Below, piece after piece: positions 1 through 12,129 of a stretch of 64,000 nt of DNA (the first letter of the stretch is position 1; every line of letters begins with the position of its first letter). The DNA lies in NCBI GenBank assembly GCA_033439265.1, contig JAVTVX010000010.1, positions 2,728,001-2,792,000 of the forward strand, given 5' to 3'. The translations under genes were made by a program, and so were the position numbers. The DNA is from Dillenia suffruticosa. Its lineage: Eukaryota > Streptophyta > Magnoliopsida > Dilleniales > Dilleniaceae. A model generated the notes under the pieces. The model was given only the letters and a program-made list of their open reading frames with translations. It ran no database searches and was not told the origin of the DNA.

Positions 1-1215
1 GCTGGTTGTTGCTATCATATCTGTTTTAGTTTTCTTAGGTCCTATTCCCCATCACTAGTTTGCTATTTAAAGTTCTAATATCATCTTCAGTTTTACATTG
101 GTTCTGGATAAAAATAGTCATTGACCTGCTTATATATATAGTTTTAATTCCTTTATTCTGAAAGACACATAGATGATGGATAAAAGATCTTTTATGAAAT
201 TTGATCTTTAAAAAGAATGTTTTATAAAATCGGTAAGATCATTGCATATTTTTACGGAGGATGATCAGAGATACAAGCAACAAGAAGTTAAAGACTTGGT
301 GAGTGCCATTGATTTTTGATCTTGCACTTTGGAAGATGAGATTTTTGATCTCTCTCCTTTTCGTGTTGAGTTACCCTGAAACAGCCGTTGAACCTGAGGA
401 AGTAGAGAGCAGATGATCTGTGGATTCAGAAGTTTCAGAGATGAGCTTGTCAGGCATTTGTTTATACCCTTCAACATTTATGGTCAACCCATTTTGTAGA
501 TCATAGGAGATAGTTTGGGCATATGTTAATTCTATTTTAGCTCAACATTAATTGGTTTGTATCATGTTGTGGTATCAAGTTGTGTCCTAAATCAAACATG
601 ATAGCTTGGTTATAGCACTTCTATTTTAACTCCACATTTTGTAACTTGTGATTATTGTGGTTGTGTGCATTGGTAGCAATTCATTACTTGATGTTATTGT
701 TTCATGCATATCCTGCTTGGTTTGCTTGTTGTACAAGCCCAATGTATCCAGCGCTGAGAAAGAAAATACAACTTAGACGTGAATAATTTATTTTGTTGTT
801 ATTGTAATTGTTATTTTATTTTGTCTTTGCTTTTGTTGGTTTGCTAGAAGAAATACATATTACAACAATTTGTATATATTATTTCTTATTCTGATTATTC
901 TTCGTCCCAAGTTTCCTTGACCTTGTCTTTTGTTGTGTTTGCTAATTTTTTCTGCACTCCTGATGTGATGCTCCAAGGAGAAGGTAAAGATTTTCATTTT
1001 TTGTTATTGTTTATTTTATTTTATTTTTTGTATTTGCATCTACCTTTTCAGTTTGAGTCATCAATATACTAGAAACTTGGACCATAATTGGGAAGGGAGT
1101 GACCCCCCTGATTTTTGTTTGTCAAACTCAAAATGCCATTGTGCATTTCCTCTCTCTATATATATATTCTCTATCTTCTATTGTTGCTATAACTTATTGC
1201 TGTGAACCACTTCAG
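1..1215 (+). other. Intron 1 (3' part) of small mitochondrial-type gene, copy A
   Basis: This stretch is the 3' part of the long leader intron of the small gene, equivalent to about 45055-46267 in copy C. It ends with a canonical AG at 1214-1215, seven bases before the ATG. It is T-rich with many TTATTTT and TTGTT words and contains no convincing exon. Short reading frames in it (for example 265-477 on the minus strand) recur in the other copies only because the copies are recent. Confidence 0.6.
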
Positions 1216-1222
1216 TTTGGAT

Positions 1223-1582
1223 ATGGCAGCCAAGTATATAATTGGTTCTGTAGTGGCATCCTTTCTAATTACTTATGGATTTGATCATTTTGTAGCTGAA
1301 AAAAAGATTTTTGGAGGTAAGTTTACTCATTCATTTTGTGGATAAAAACATTTTATTTTGTGCCTAAAAATCCTTACCATTTTTTTCTACTCTCATTTTG
1401 CGGTAATTGCTCTATCATTATTTTTGTCTTAATTAGGTACTACCCCTAGTACTGTTGCGAACAAGGAATGGTGGGAAGAAACTGACAAGAAATTTCAAGC
1501 TTGGCCGCGCACAGCAGGCCCCCCAGTTGTGATGAATCCTATCAGTCGCCAGAATTTCATCGTCAAGACAAAGCCCGAATGA
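1223..1582 (+). CDS. Small single-membrane-span protein, probably mitochondrial inner membrane, copy A
   Basis: Two coding exons, 1223-1316 and 1437-1582, joined over a 120-base GT-AG intron in phase 1 (G/GT glycine codon), give a 79-residue protein ending KTKPE. Residues about 5-24 form one hydrophobic segment (YIIGSVVASFLITYGF), followed by basic EKKIFGG and a hydrophilic tail with KEWWEETDKKFQAWPRT and PPVVMNPISRQNF. Small size, short N-terminus, one membrane span and conserved Trp/Pro-rich tail resemble the tiny plant-specific subunits of respiratory complexes, but I cannot assign the family by eye. Residue 11 is Val here and Ala in B and C. The ATG is the first after the intron acceptor. 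The frame is fully open, so the copy looks functional, but its leader exon lies outside the window. Confidence 0.8.
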
Positions 1583-2860
1583 ATTTGCATTTTCAGTTGT
1601 GTTGTTGACTATTATTCTAGCTGGCTTCTTTGTTGTTTATCTATCACATGATCGAACTTGTGTCCATGGTGAAATAAAACCATTTCAGACCAAATTACCT
1701 GCGTAATGGTCATGTTGTTTGTCCCTGTTGTTGTGTTATTTGTAAAACTTTTGACATGTGATGTATGGAAGCCTTTTGTTGGGTAAGCATAACTGGGCAT
1801 ATTCACTAAAGGTCACTGGTTTGATTCTAATCCTGGTCTGATGATGGGGAGTTGTATGTTGTTTTCAGTAATGTTGCAAGCTACACACTTTGGTCATATT
1901 GTGCAACATTGTTACCGACCTCCAAGTAGGACTTACCACTTGACAAGAAAAAGAACCAAAACATTGGCAGCAAATGACTGCTGTTTGAAGAATAGACCTA
2001 ACAAGCAAGGTCACTGGTCATTCCAATGTCTAGGACTTCGCCAATGGTGAAAACTAAGCTAGATGTTTCAGTTGGCATGAGCCCGACAAAAACAGCACAT
2101 TCAACCACCAAGTAGGACTTAACCACTAATCACTTTTGGTTTACTTTACCATCAGTGCTTCTGGAAATGAGAGAACTCTATATTCTTGTATTTTCCAATT
2201 TGTCACTAGAAAAGGAATTCTCGAATGCTTCCTAGTTCTATAAATTGGCACTCCCTTTTTAGGGGTAAACCTATGAGATGAGTCAAAGAGGGTAAACCTA
2301 TGAGATGAGTCAAACAGTAAACAACCTTCAAAGCATCAAAAATATCTTATTTAAAACAATCGAAGACCATTGAAATTCATGTGGCATTTTATGCTAGGTC
2401 ACACTATACAGTACAATAATTCTTTTATACTTGTAGCATAATTTTAGATGCCAGCAAGCATTGTACTAAGCACATTCATATAAGTTTTTGTTTACTGTAT
2501 TTGCACCTTTATCGGTAAAAAGTCAAAAATATAATCAGAAATATATTAAATGACGAAAAAGAAAATAAAGTAGTTTGAATAAACGGACATGTACAAGATG
2601 GATAGAAAGTAATATAATAATATGAATCATAATATTTCACAATATGTTAGATTTATATAAAAAAAAAATTATTATCACAAAATATAGAAATAATTGTTAT
2701 AAATATAGAAATAAACAAAATCAAATATTTTCATAATGAATGATATTTTCTAACGATATGAAAAATCAAAGCTAAGATAAAATCAAATGCGAAAAGATGG
2801 ACATGGACACAGGCCTGCAATGAATTCAAGATTATATTCATAGGGCTTGCCTTACAATAT
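1583..2860. other. 3' flank of small gene, tail-to-tail spacer to NAC relic (copy A)
   Basis: Contains the 3' UTR of the small gene and an AT-rich spacer. A 69-residue open stretch at 1841-2050 recurs in B (25045-25254) and C (46893-47102). It carries two GHxxxxC motifs (GHIVQHC and GHWSFQC) reminiscent of CCHC zinc-knuckle halves, but the first cysteines are not in place, so I do not call a gene. The rest (2100-2860) shows no coding signal. Confidence 0.5.
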
Positions 2861-3190
2861 CTATTTCGGAGGCAAAGGCTCGTCTGAGATCTTTTTCTTC
2901 TTCTTCTTCTTTATCAAGTAAGTGAGCTTTTCTCTGCGAGAGAACCTCTACCCATACCCATGAGGGAACCAATCAAAGGACTCCTCATCAAAACCATTCT
3001 TAAAACTCTCCTGTATTTTCGGACTTTCGCTATGATCTTTCTTCTCATTAATGGAACAAGAATCAGAAAAATGGGTTATGATTTCTTCATTCTTTTTCTG
3101 CTTAATATTTTTGTTGTTGCAATTGTCAACCTCCATATCTGCAGACATATTCACTCTCGAAAACTCAAAATTTCTAAGGAATAATGTCAC
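2861..3190 (-). pseudogene. NAC-like first exon relic, copy A
   Basis: The minus strand encodes an acidic, Asn/Ser-rich leader (MSADMEVDNCNNKNIKQKK) and then a degraded NAC subdomain A: ESFDWFPHGYG, then RFSRREKLTYL, a Lys run and DEPLPPK. Compare the NAC consensus of PxGYRF, EL, YL, KK and EPLPP. A stop falls just before the RF of the GYRF-like motif, and the frame is lost again after EPLPPK, where IDIV would continue a NAC exon 1. No exons 2 or 3 follow downstream, so this is a lone first exon. It lies about 300 bases beyond the end of the type 1 NAC gene on the same strand, as expected for the remains of a tandem NAC neighbour. Confidence 0.6.
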
Positions 3191-4286
3191 TTTGTGTATC
3201 TATCTATTGCTATTTATTTATAAAGGAAACTCCTGATCGTTAAGCAATTATTTCCTCTTGGTACTTTCTCTCAGGTGATCACCAGATTGTTCTCTTGGAG
3301 ACGATTCTAAGAACTTTTAAGCATGGAGTATTGGCAGCAAAATTTATGAAACTATTTGTAACCTTATCTAGTCTGTTTAACATCTTGTCCCAGAAGATGA
3401 CTCCTAAGAAAAATGGGAAATCAGAGTTTGGAGGAACACACTATTAGCATCACTATGTGTCTGGACAAGTGCTTGCAGACAGTATAGTCATCCATATCGG
3501 GTACCTCATCGATGTTTGGCACTTCTGAACCAACATTATGAGAGGTGCTTAGTATCCTTTTCATTGTAAGTAAGACGAGGCGAATGATGAAAATTCTTTC
3601 CAGGAAAAGACGCAGTGAGGAACTACCGTTGTTATTCTGTTTAAGAATCTCCCATAGTCATGAAAATTATGTTGGTGATTGTAATGCCGGAACTGGTCAC
3701 TAAAAGCTTGATTTGAAGAGTTGATAATCATATTTCCGGTGCTTTGCTCTTGTCGCCTGAACCCATTTTGTCCGCGTTGAGGTTGTTTGGGCATTGACTC
3801 AGGAGGCGGCACAACTTCAGCTATTTCTTTTCTATTTTCATCACCTTTGTTATTATCCTTTTTAATAGATTTCTCATAAATTTTGTACAAATAAACGCAT
3901 CCAACTACATCCAAAACAGAAAGGGACCAACCATAGTCGCAAAGAAAGGAATCAAAACATTCAGATATTGAACAATGTTACTGTAATTCAATATTTGGTT
4001 TTATTCTTCTATTTTCTTCAACATTCCAAATACAATTTAAAATCTTTTTTTTTTTTTTTTCGATTTACCGTATTTGTCTCTCCTACTTCAAATATCAAAT
4101 TGAGAGTCCTAATCGAATTTTCTTTTTGTTTAATTTTTCAACTTATTATTTTACAAATTTAACATTGTTTAATATTTCAATGGACTTAAGAGTAACATTC
4201 TATGAATTGAGAAAAGGCAATGACTTGAGCTATCAAATCAAAAATATCTGCAAACTTTTAGTCTCAACATGTCTGTTTTGATTGCA

Positions 4287-4465
4287 ACAGGGCCGCTGTG
4301 ACCAAGTCTCGTCACAAAAATTTGGTCTCATATCATGCAATCTCACATTATGTATAATGTGACCACTTATAGGTGGCTGGTGACAAAAGACCTTATTGTC
4401 ACCAAATTATTGGAATAACTATTTAGTGGCAGAACTTTTGGTCACAATATGTAGCACAACACACT
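4287..4465. repeat. Possible DNA-transposon remnant in NAC intron 2
   Basis: This part of the intron is dense in mixed-orientation GTGACC / GGTCAC / GTCACAA words, a pattern common in subterminal regions of plant cut-and-paste transposons. No clear terminal inverted repeats or target duplication are visible. Homologous stretches lie at about 27487-27660 and 49350-49520, so it predates the block duplications. Confidence 0.3.
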
Positions 4466-5837
4466 TTTGCTCAACTATTTTGATCATCAATTTTTTCAAT
4501 TTAAGTAATGACTTAAAATCAAATCCAATTTAATAAGTTCACAAAGTTAGCATGGTCATGTTATAACTAGAAATACAAACTTAAAATTGTATGTACAATA
4601 AAAATGATAAATAAACAAATAAATATAAATATAAATATATAAATGTAAATAGGGGAAGAAGAAGGTACCATCATTGGGTTGGAATGGGTACTAGATGGGG
4701 CAGAAGGGTCGGGTGCAACTCTGTACTTATGCATTATCCAATCGGTCCTACCTTCATTTGGAGATTTTCCGGTATAAAATACCAAGGATCTTTTATATCC
4801 AATTATTCTCTCTGCATCCGTGATGGGTTTATCAGATCCTGTAGCTTTCCGGTGTCCATGTCCACCTGCTGAACGATCAGGTTGGCTTCCATTTTGGTAT
4901 TTTCTCTTTCTCGATGAGAAGAAGTACCATTCCTTTTCCCCTGGATTCTTGTATAACTCTGAGTGATCCAAATGCATGGTTAGAACTTTCTATTTCCAAC
5001 ATAAATAGAAATTCAAGAGTTGCAAAGTTTCTATTGGAAAAGATAAGGTAGCTCGTTTTTATAAAAGTGTGATGCAGAAATAAAATAATACTTAATTATT
5101 TTTAAATAATATTCTAAAAGACAAGAGTAACAAATGGGCTATTAATTTAAAATTTATGAGACACAATGGAGAGTAATATTTCGTATAATAATTAAATAAA
5201 TTAAAGGTACTATTAAAATTTAAATTACTTAAGATTGTTGAATGTACTGATCGATAAACAATATTGCTTGTGCAACTAATTTTCATTTTTGTATCTTAAC
5301 ATAAGGTTAGTTAATTTCGATTTTCATTCATAGTATTTTGGGTTGTGTTCACCGAAGCCTGCCTTTTATTGTCACCAAGAAGAAATTATTTCATGTCTTT
5401 CACACTCGCTGCATGCCATTTTTTTTTTATATCACTGCATAAAAGTGATGGTGTTATCTCCAAAACCAAAGTCATTTTGTTAAAATAAAAAAAATATATG
5501 TATATATTTGAGTATTGACGTGTATAACCTTAAATGCAAACAGAGCCATAATGAGTAGGTACCATCTATAACATTTAAGCCCTAGGCCCAAATAGTGCAC
5601 AGTAAACAAGAAAATCACCAAAAAAAAAAAAAAAAAATCAATAGAAAAATCCACTCAAAAACACCACTTGGAGATCACGAGATATCTTAGATACCATGTC
5701 TACCGATCCATCATGGATGCACGAAATCATGGCTGAAGGAAGACCCAAACTTTGAGGGATAAAGGACAAATGCTAGCGGTCAAACAATTTGCCTACTCGA
5801 ATGGAAATCTTCCCGGCAACCCAAGACGGTGGTGGGT

Positions 5838-5876
5838 AACCCTAAAACCTAAAACCCTAAAATCTTAAAACCCTAT
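5838..5876. repeat. Short telomere-like tract in NAC intron 1
   Basis: About five degenerate CCCTAAA-like units (AACCCTAAAACCTAAAACCC and so on) in the first NAC intron. The same tract is at about 29040-29078 in copy B, and a shorter relic is near 50752 in copy C. It is too short and irregular to indicate a telomere fusion. Confidence 0.5.
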
Positions 5877-6410
5877 TTTTATTTGTTGTGTCAAATGCTA
5901 TCTCCTGCATAGGCCTATAATCATTATGGCTGAATCCAATGGCACTTTTAATTTAAAAAGACCCAAAGCAAATTTATATCACAAAAGAAAAGAAAAAAAC
6001 CTTTGTTGACGATTGTGGATGGTGTGGTAATCATCGACATCGACTTCTATAATCTTGTTCGGTGGCAAAGGCTCGCACTTGATCTTCTTTTGCACGTAAT
6101 GTGTAATGAACTCTTTACTTGTCGGACTGAATATGTACCCAACAGAAATAGAATTGATGGAAGACATAGTTGCTTAGCAAAATTTGCATCCTTATAACAC
6201 GGAGAAGATATGATCGACTCTCTAGAATTATATAGTGAAGGTGAGATAATTATGAGAATTCTTTTTTAGTAAGTATTAAAGAAGATGTATATATATTACT
6301 GAATTTGAATTAGAGTTAAAGATTCTTTACAATTCTTCTTGCATCAAATCCAAATCAATGTAGAACTTGTACTTTTACAAAAGGGGCAAAAGAATTTAAT
6401 TAATTGGAGG

Positions 6411-6634
6411 AATTAATGGTCGGGCATTAGACTCTTTAGGTGTCGGGGCCGAGTCGGGTCTGGGAGAGCAAACCCCTTGTATCCTTTAGTTCCAACACAT
6501 AGAAATAGCTTCTACCGATAGGTACCAATCCTGAAAGACGAATGACGACGACAACAAGACATGATTCCAAGAAAGGTAACCCTATCTGGATTTATTCCCT
6601 CCTTCTCCATCAGGGAAAAACATCTAAAGCTTCT
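6411..6634 (-). pseudogene. PPR protein gene fragment, copy A, part 1 (3' side)
   Basis: The minus strand reads FSLMEKEGINPDRVTFLGI and then loses frame. This is the helix-turn pattern of a PLS-class pentatricopeptide repeat (compare the intact copy C text SLMEKEGINADGVTFVGIL at 52238-52465). PPR proteins bind organelle RNA. The fragment is interrupted at 6639/6640 by the copia element and resumes at 13678. Stops and frameshifts mark it as dead. Confidence 0.65.
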
Positions 6635-6639
6635 TTAAC
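6635..6639 (+). other. Target-site duplication TTAAC, left of copia element
   Basis: TTAAC directly abuts the outer end of the left LTR and is repeated at 13678-13682. Copy B at about 29835 has the single unfilled site (TTCTTTAACATAACC), confirming the 5-bp duplication. Confidence 0.9.
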
Positions 6640-7110
6640 TGTTGGATTTAATCGCGCATGCGGAAGCGAGAATTAAATAGATCGGAATTTTCGGGATAAA
6701 TACTTCGATAGGGCAGTCTCCAAAATCCACCGTGTCGCGATGTCCCTCGAACGGATCGCACGGTCGGATGGTGATCACGCAATCGAACCACCACCTCAAA
6801 TCCACGACGCCTCAAGCCTCGTGTCCGGTGAATCGTCTGACGATGGGAGATTTTCCTACGCGAAAATCTCCATCCCTCTCTCTCTATTCTCTCTCTCTAG
6901 AGAAGTGTGCAAAACTCTAGCCATCTCCACCATGGTTACTGTTCACGTGGGGCAAGGGAGGAAGAAGACCCTCATTCACATGGTATCTTTTTGGCTCATT
7001 TAGGTTTTATTGGGGAGTTACCCATTTGGTGGTTGATTAAGTGGTAATTAAGGATGGGAGTTACCCCATTCCTTAATTACCCAAATGCCCATAATGGGCA
7101 TATTCCTACA
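6640..7110 (-). repeat. Copia 3' LTR (left end)
   Basis: 471 bp, bounded by TG and CA on the plus strand (TGTTGGATTTAATCG ... ATTCCTACA). It is the 3' LTR because the element runs on the minus strand. It differs from its partner at about four positions by hand count. Confidence 0.92.
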
Positions 7111-10100
7111 TCTCCCACTTGCACATGAGGGCATTTCATTTCCGTCAATCACAAGATCGTAACTCATGCGATCTATCACATCACCCTACTGGACTTTCAT
7201 ACTGGATTGGGCGTCGTGCGACCGGCGAGTACACCTGCAAGCAAAGACTTCTCGATACACCTGTTAGGATGATCGAGGAGTCACTGTTAGTATAAAAATA
7301 ACTCGCTATACCCCAGACTCAATGCATTTACATCCATCGAGCCACTTTCCTCATCGAAAGTGATCCCCAATCAATTTGCTCGACTATGTATTCATTATTA
7401 TGTTTGAATCCCAACATGGATTAACACAATAGGTCGACCTATGAATACATGACAATGATGTAATGTCTATTGGCCTTCATTTTCCCAAACTCGAATCTAT
7501 TGGTCTCAATTCAGCTGCTTTCCTAGACCTGCCCCTTAGACCTCAATTTATCTTCCGGGCCATAGGTAAACAGACTAAAGTAGCAACACTGAACCAAAAC
7601 TTCTAGAGACAGCCGAAAGTAATAAGGGCATAAGAGATCCCACCCAATGGATCTCAGGTCTCATCAAGATCAAACTATCGTCTCAAATAATAACTCTCAC
7701 TGTCCCATGGTCGTCTCATCACACGTGGTATGAAACACGTGCCACAGTGTTATTCCCCCATCTCTCAAAGGGCATATGTCAGATTTTTCTAACACTGTAC
7801 AGGTACGGGACTCAGTCTACACTTAAGACTTTACCCAGAGATCTCAGAGAGAGCATCTCAGAGACAATATCACAAATCGCAGGTGATATCTGAAATCTCA
7901 AACCTGGCTACTTACAGGCAACATGGATGTGGGTATTTCCATGTCGGTCATATCGCATATGACCTCATCCTGAGCACATATCAGGGCGACTTATGTTCTA
8001 GTAGGGCTACTCTCAAAGCCTCTTACGACTAGAATCCGTCTCATCTCCGCTCACTCAGAGTCGGAGGTGGTCACTCGTGTGAGAGAGTCGACCACGCCTG
8101 CCTGACACATCTTTTAATCACAAGATCACAATATATGACAACAAATGATGCATAAAATAAATATGTGACTCAATAATGCATACATGTCATATATTAAAAT
8201 AAGCATCTAAAACAGTATATAAGGAGAAATGTTAAAGTACACTAAACCCAATAATTCCTTATCTCACAAAGGAATCTCTCACAATGGGTTTTCTGAAGAG
8301 ATCAGCTCTCATGCTGTATGTCAAGGTGTACTTAGATGTCACAATACCCTTCTCGGTAATTTCTCTCACAAAGTGGTCTTCGGTATCAATGTGTTTGGCT
8401 TTGCTATTACACTTAGGGTCTCATTTGTTAACAGTGTCGGTCTGATTATCACAGTAATCATCACTGACCTCCCACTTTCTGTCACAACCTCTAAGTCTAT
8501 CAGAAAATTTCTAAAGCCAACCATTCTCATGAACTGCAATTGAGCATACTACAAGCTCACTCTCTATCGAAAATAGATAGAGATATACAGGTTCTCTTCT
8601 TACTGCTCTAAGAAGATAAAACCTTTTGCGTTTATTCAGATCACTACTCCCAGTCAGTATCTGAATCTCAACCACAAAACGCAAATCACCTCATCCGTAA
8701 CATATGGAGAGATCCGCAGTTCAAATGAGATATTTCAGAATCCTTTTTCACTGCTCTACAGTGATCCCTTCTAGGATTCTATTAATACCTACTCACCAGA
8801 TCGACTGCTAAATAAACATCTGGTCATGTATGCCTCATCGCATACATCAAATTGTATATCACACGTGTATACCTCATCGTATACACTAGAAATGTATTTT
8901 GCACTGGAATAAGGGATTCTACTCATCTCCCTTATTTCTTTATAAATTCTAGGGCATGTGTCAAGATTAAGTCTTTTTATCTTTAGCGATTAGAGTATCT
9001 TTTAGGTTGTCATCGCTCTTCTCGAAATGCTTAAGAATCTACCTGATGTAAAACTCTTGTTAGAGAGTCAACATCATTCTCAAGCGATCCCTATGGATCC
9101 AAAATCTGAGAATGAACTAAAACCTCATAACCATATTACAATGGTCATTGGATACTCTCTGTTGTTCCCAGCCAACAGAATGTCCCCTACATATGCGAAC
9201 ATGCTCATAAAGGAGTCATCGGGACGTATCAGATATATGCAATGATCCTACTCGATCATTACAAAACCATAAGATATCACATTCTCGTGAAATCTCAAAC
9301 GCCGTTGTCGAGATGATGGCTTAAGGTCATATGTTGATTTCGAAAATCAATAGACCTTATACATCTGATCTACTAGAACGAACCCAGAGGGATGCTCCAT
9401 GTAGATCGCCTCATCTATACTTCCAATACGAAAGCGGTATTTACATCCTTGTGATGTGACTCCTAATCCATGTTCGTGACAATCGCTGAAAGATAAACGG
9501 ATCGAGATAAATTGGACTATGACTCCTCGATAGTCCACCCCTCAGTCTAAGTGTAACCCTTGGTTACTAGACGGGTCCTTTACTTCTTCATCAATCCGTT
9601 AACCTTTATCTTGACTTTGAGAACCTACTTGTTCCCAATAGTTCTTCCGCCCTTAGGCAAATCAACTAGGTCCCAGACCCCGTTGATTCTCATCAATTCC
9701 TTCTCTTCATTTATGGCCTTCAATAAACGATATTTTGCATCTTTTGCAAAACTCTCGAGAGCCTCTCGGACCGTTTTAGATTTCTCATCATCCTCTAGAA
9801 TCGCAACGAGGGTCTCACCCTCAATCGAGAAACAACGTTTAAATACGCATTCTCGATACTCTTAGGAGGAGAGAAAAATCTTTACCTCTTGATGGATCGC
9901 TCCCACTGAGATCAAGATCCGTAGTGGATTCTTGTATCCCGCCGCTAGGCTCCCCGAGCCACTAGGCTCATCCATCGCATAAAGGGTAAGGTCCTAATTG
10001 ATTTCACCTCTCTTAGGGAAATCATTCTCAAGAAATATAGTATTACGAGACTCAGTCTCGATTATAGTGCCGTTCGTGTTCGCCTAGGAACACATATTTT

Positions 10101-12129
10101 CTCGCGGGTCTAACTCACCGTGTGAATGCGAGAAATCGTGGCACAACCCCATAACCTCAAGTGGCTAAGGTCAGGCTGCCTCCCTGTCCAAAGCTCAATG
10201 GGGAACTGACTACTAGTCAGTAGTCTCGTAATACTCTTATCGAAACAGAGTCCCATGTGTAGTTTAGACGAATACTTGCGTTCTCGCTCGGTTCCAAGAG
10301 TCTAATTGACTCTCAATCTCGCTTATAAACCTCCTGAAACAGTCTAATGCCTCAGACTTATGCGAGATCAAATAAATGAACCGAAACGCATATAAGCGTC
10401 TATAATTATCTACACAACTCCATTTCCGGCTCTCATGCTCATGAGACCACAATAAAAAGAAGGAAAACACAATAGTTAACTGCAATGGAGTCCCAGCTCT
10501 CATTGCATCGCCAAATGGTTTTCTCGTCATTTTGCCGACTAGGCAAAACTCACATACGGGTAACTCGAATCTGGTCAGCGGGTCCAACAAACCTCTCGCT
10601 ACTAACCGATTCATCATCTCTTACCCCATGTGTCTAAGTCTACTATGTCATTCATTTACATCATCATCTACGCAATCAGATGTAAAGTCAATAGTAGAAC
10701 TACTAAAAAAACCATTAGAAAGAGTAATAGCCAATGCATACATTTCATCATGGATTAAAACCAGAATTATTTAGAAAATTATCGTATTAAAAACAAGGGA
10801 ATGATTTCACACATATCGTAGTCAATTTTAGACAAGGTACTAAATTGTAGATCCGTCGAATGCCTACAACATTGAGGACGTCATAGCAAGTGTCGTTCCC
10901 TCTGACAACGACAAATGCTCTGTCCTTTACGTAAATCCTCCATGCTTAAGGATTTACCTGACGGAACTATATTTACGCACTCCTATCTCGAGTTACGTGG
11001 TCGGTTGCTCCTGATTTCAAAGGAGAGAAATTAGTGAGCATTATAGTGAATGAGACAAATCTCAAACCACGTAAAGAAGAAGAATATTAATTTCTGCTCG
11101 TCACACTCACGAGCGAAATGACCAAATCTACCTCAAACGTAGCAATTTACTTTGATCTAATCAAATTCCTTCTTCTTGCGTTATTGTACCTCATTGTCGG
11201 TTTTCTCGGATGATTTTTATTACCTAGATCTCGAGTCTCGCTCGAATGCTTATGCTATTGGCTTAGCGCCGGGGAAGTCCTTACTTGACTCCTCTGAATA
11301 AGCATGACTCGAGTGTGGCCTACTCGCCTCTAGGTGCTCCTCTTCGAGCTCACAATATGTATTCACGTCAACGAAAGTACGAATACTTTCGTCAAATGTG
11401 AGATAGGATTTCACGGTTTCCCATGAATCAGGTAAAAACCGGATCACATCCAGTACCTAAATTCCATCCGAAAATTTGCTCGTCCGTATATATTAACTCG
11501 GTGATCATACTCGACATTTGCTTCATTGTATGATTAACCCTTTTCTTCTGCATCCTCACATAAGAGCCGAAGAGAGCAACACTATGCTCTTATGGGACGA
11601 GTCGAACCGACATGTCCATAGAATATGACTCGAAAAATGAGATTAAGTTATCGTGTATGCCACTGTAAGCATTGCCCTAACTTGGCAAATCTTTTATACC
11701 ATACACGATAGATCTCTTTATCTCGTATACCCTAAGGCGCGGTGCCCACCCTGGGGCCCATCATCTCTTGCCTCAGATTCCCGTTAGATTTTGTCTCTCG
11801 AGAATAGACTGAATCTACTGATAAAATCGCGCAGATCATATCATTCAGTTTACTCTCCTTGCAAAAATTTACAAAAATTTAATACGACAGTTCTCAACGT
11901 ATTAAGAGAGACATTTGTGACTTGGAGATACTTATTATCACATTTTTGTACGCCCTACGAATCATCAAGACCAAAATGACTTGAGTACAACCCCAAAGCG
12001 AGCGTATGAGTCAACGGACACCATACACCACAACTTGGAATCGCATCTTACCATTTGGATTGTGATTCGACGCACAAAAACCCACAAAAAGTCACATTTA
12101 TGGATATAGGACCCCCCAAAAATTGAAAA

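Larger units (their letters stand above)
3437..6167 (-). pseudogene. NAC transcription factor gene, type 1, copy A (three exons, damaged)
   Basis: Minus-strand gene. Exon 1 is 6167-6001 (MSSINSISVGYIFSP, then EFITHYVQKKIKCEPLPPNK and IIEVDVDDYH: NAC subdomains A and B). Exon 2 is 4958-4669, 96 open codons ([58 protein letters not shown]: subdomains C-D). Exon 3 runs from 3904 to about 3437 (KIYEKS, then an Asn/Gln/His-rich C-terminal region). NAC proteins are plant transcription factors binding DNA through this domain. The tryptophan of the usual GYWKATG is Arg. A short duplication at the end of exon 1 puts the splice phase out of register with exon 2, and one base is missing early in exon 3 (before YKIYEKS) in all three copies. 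At best it could make a truncated NAC domain, so a pseudogene is likely. Confidence 0.75.

Noticed and set aside
1099-1284. 61-codon frame overlapping the first coding exon, repeated at 24303
   Set aside because: Wrong frame relative to the conserved spliced protein and runs through the intron acceptor; a shadow.
5838-5876. Telomere-like CCCTAAA units as a sign of chromosome-end fusion
   Set aside because: Too short and degenerate, and located inside an intron in two block copies.
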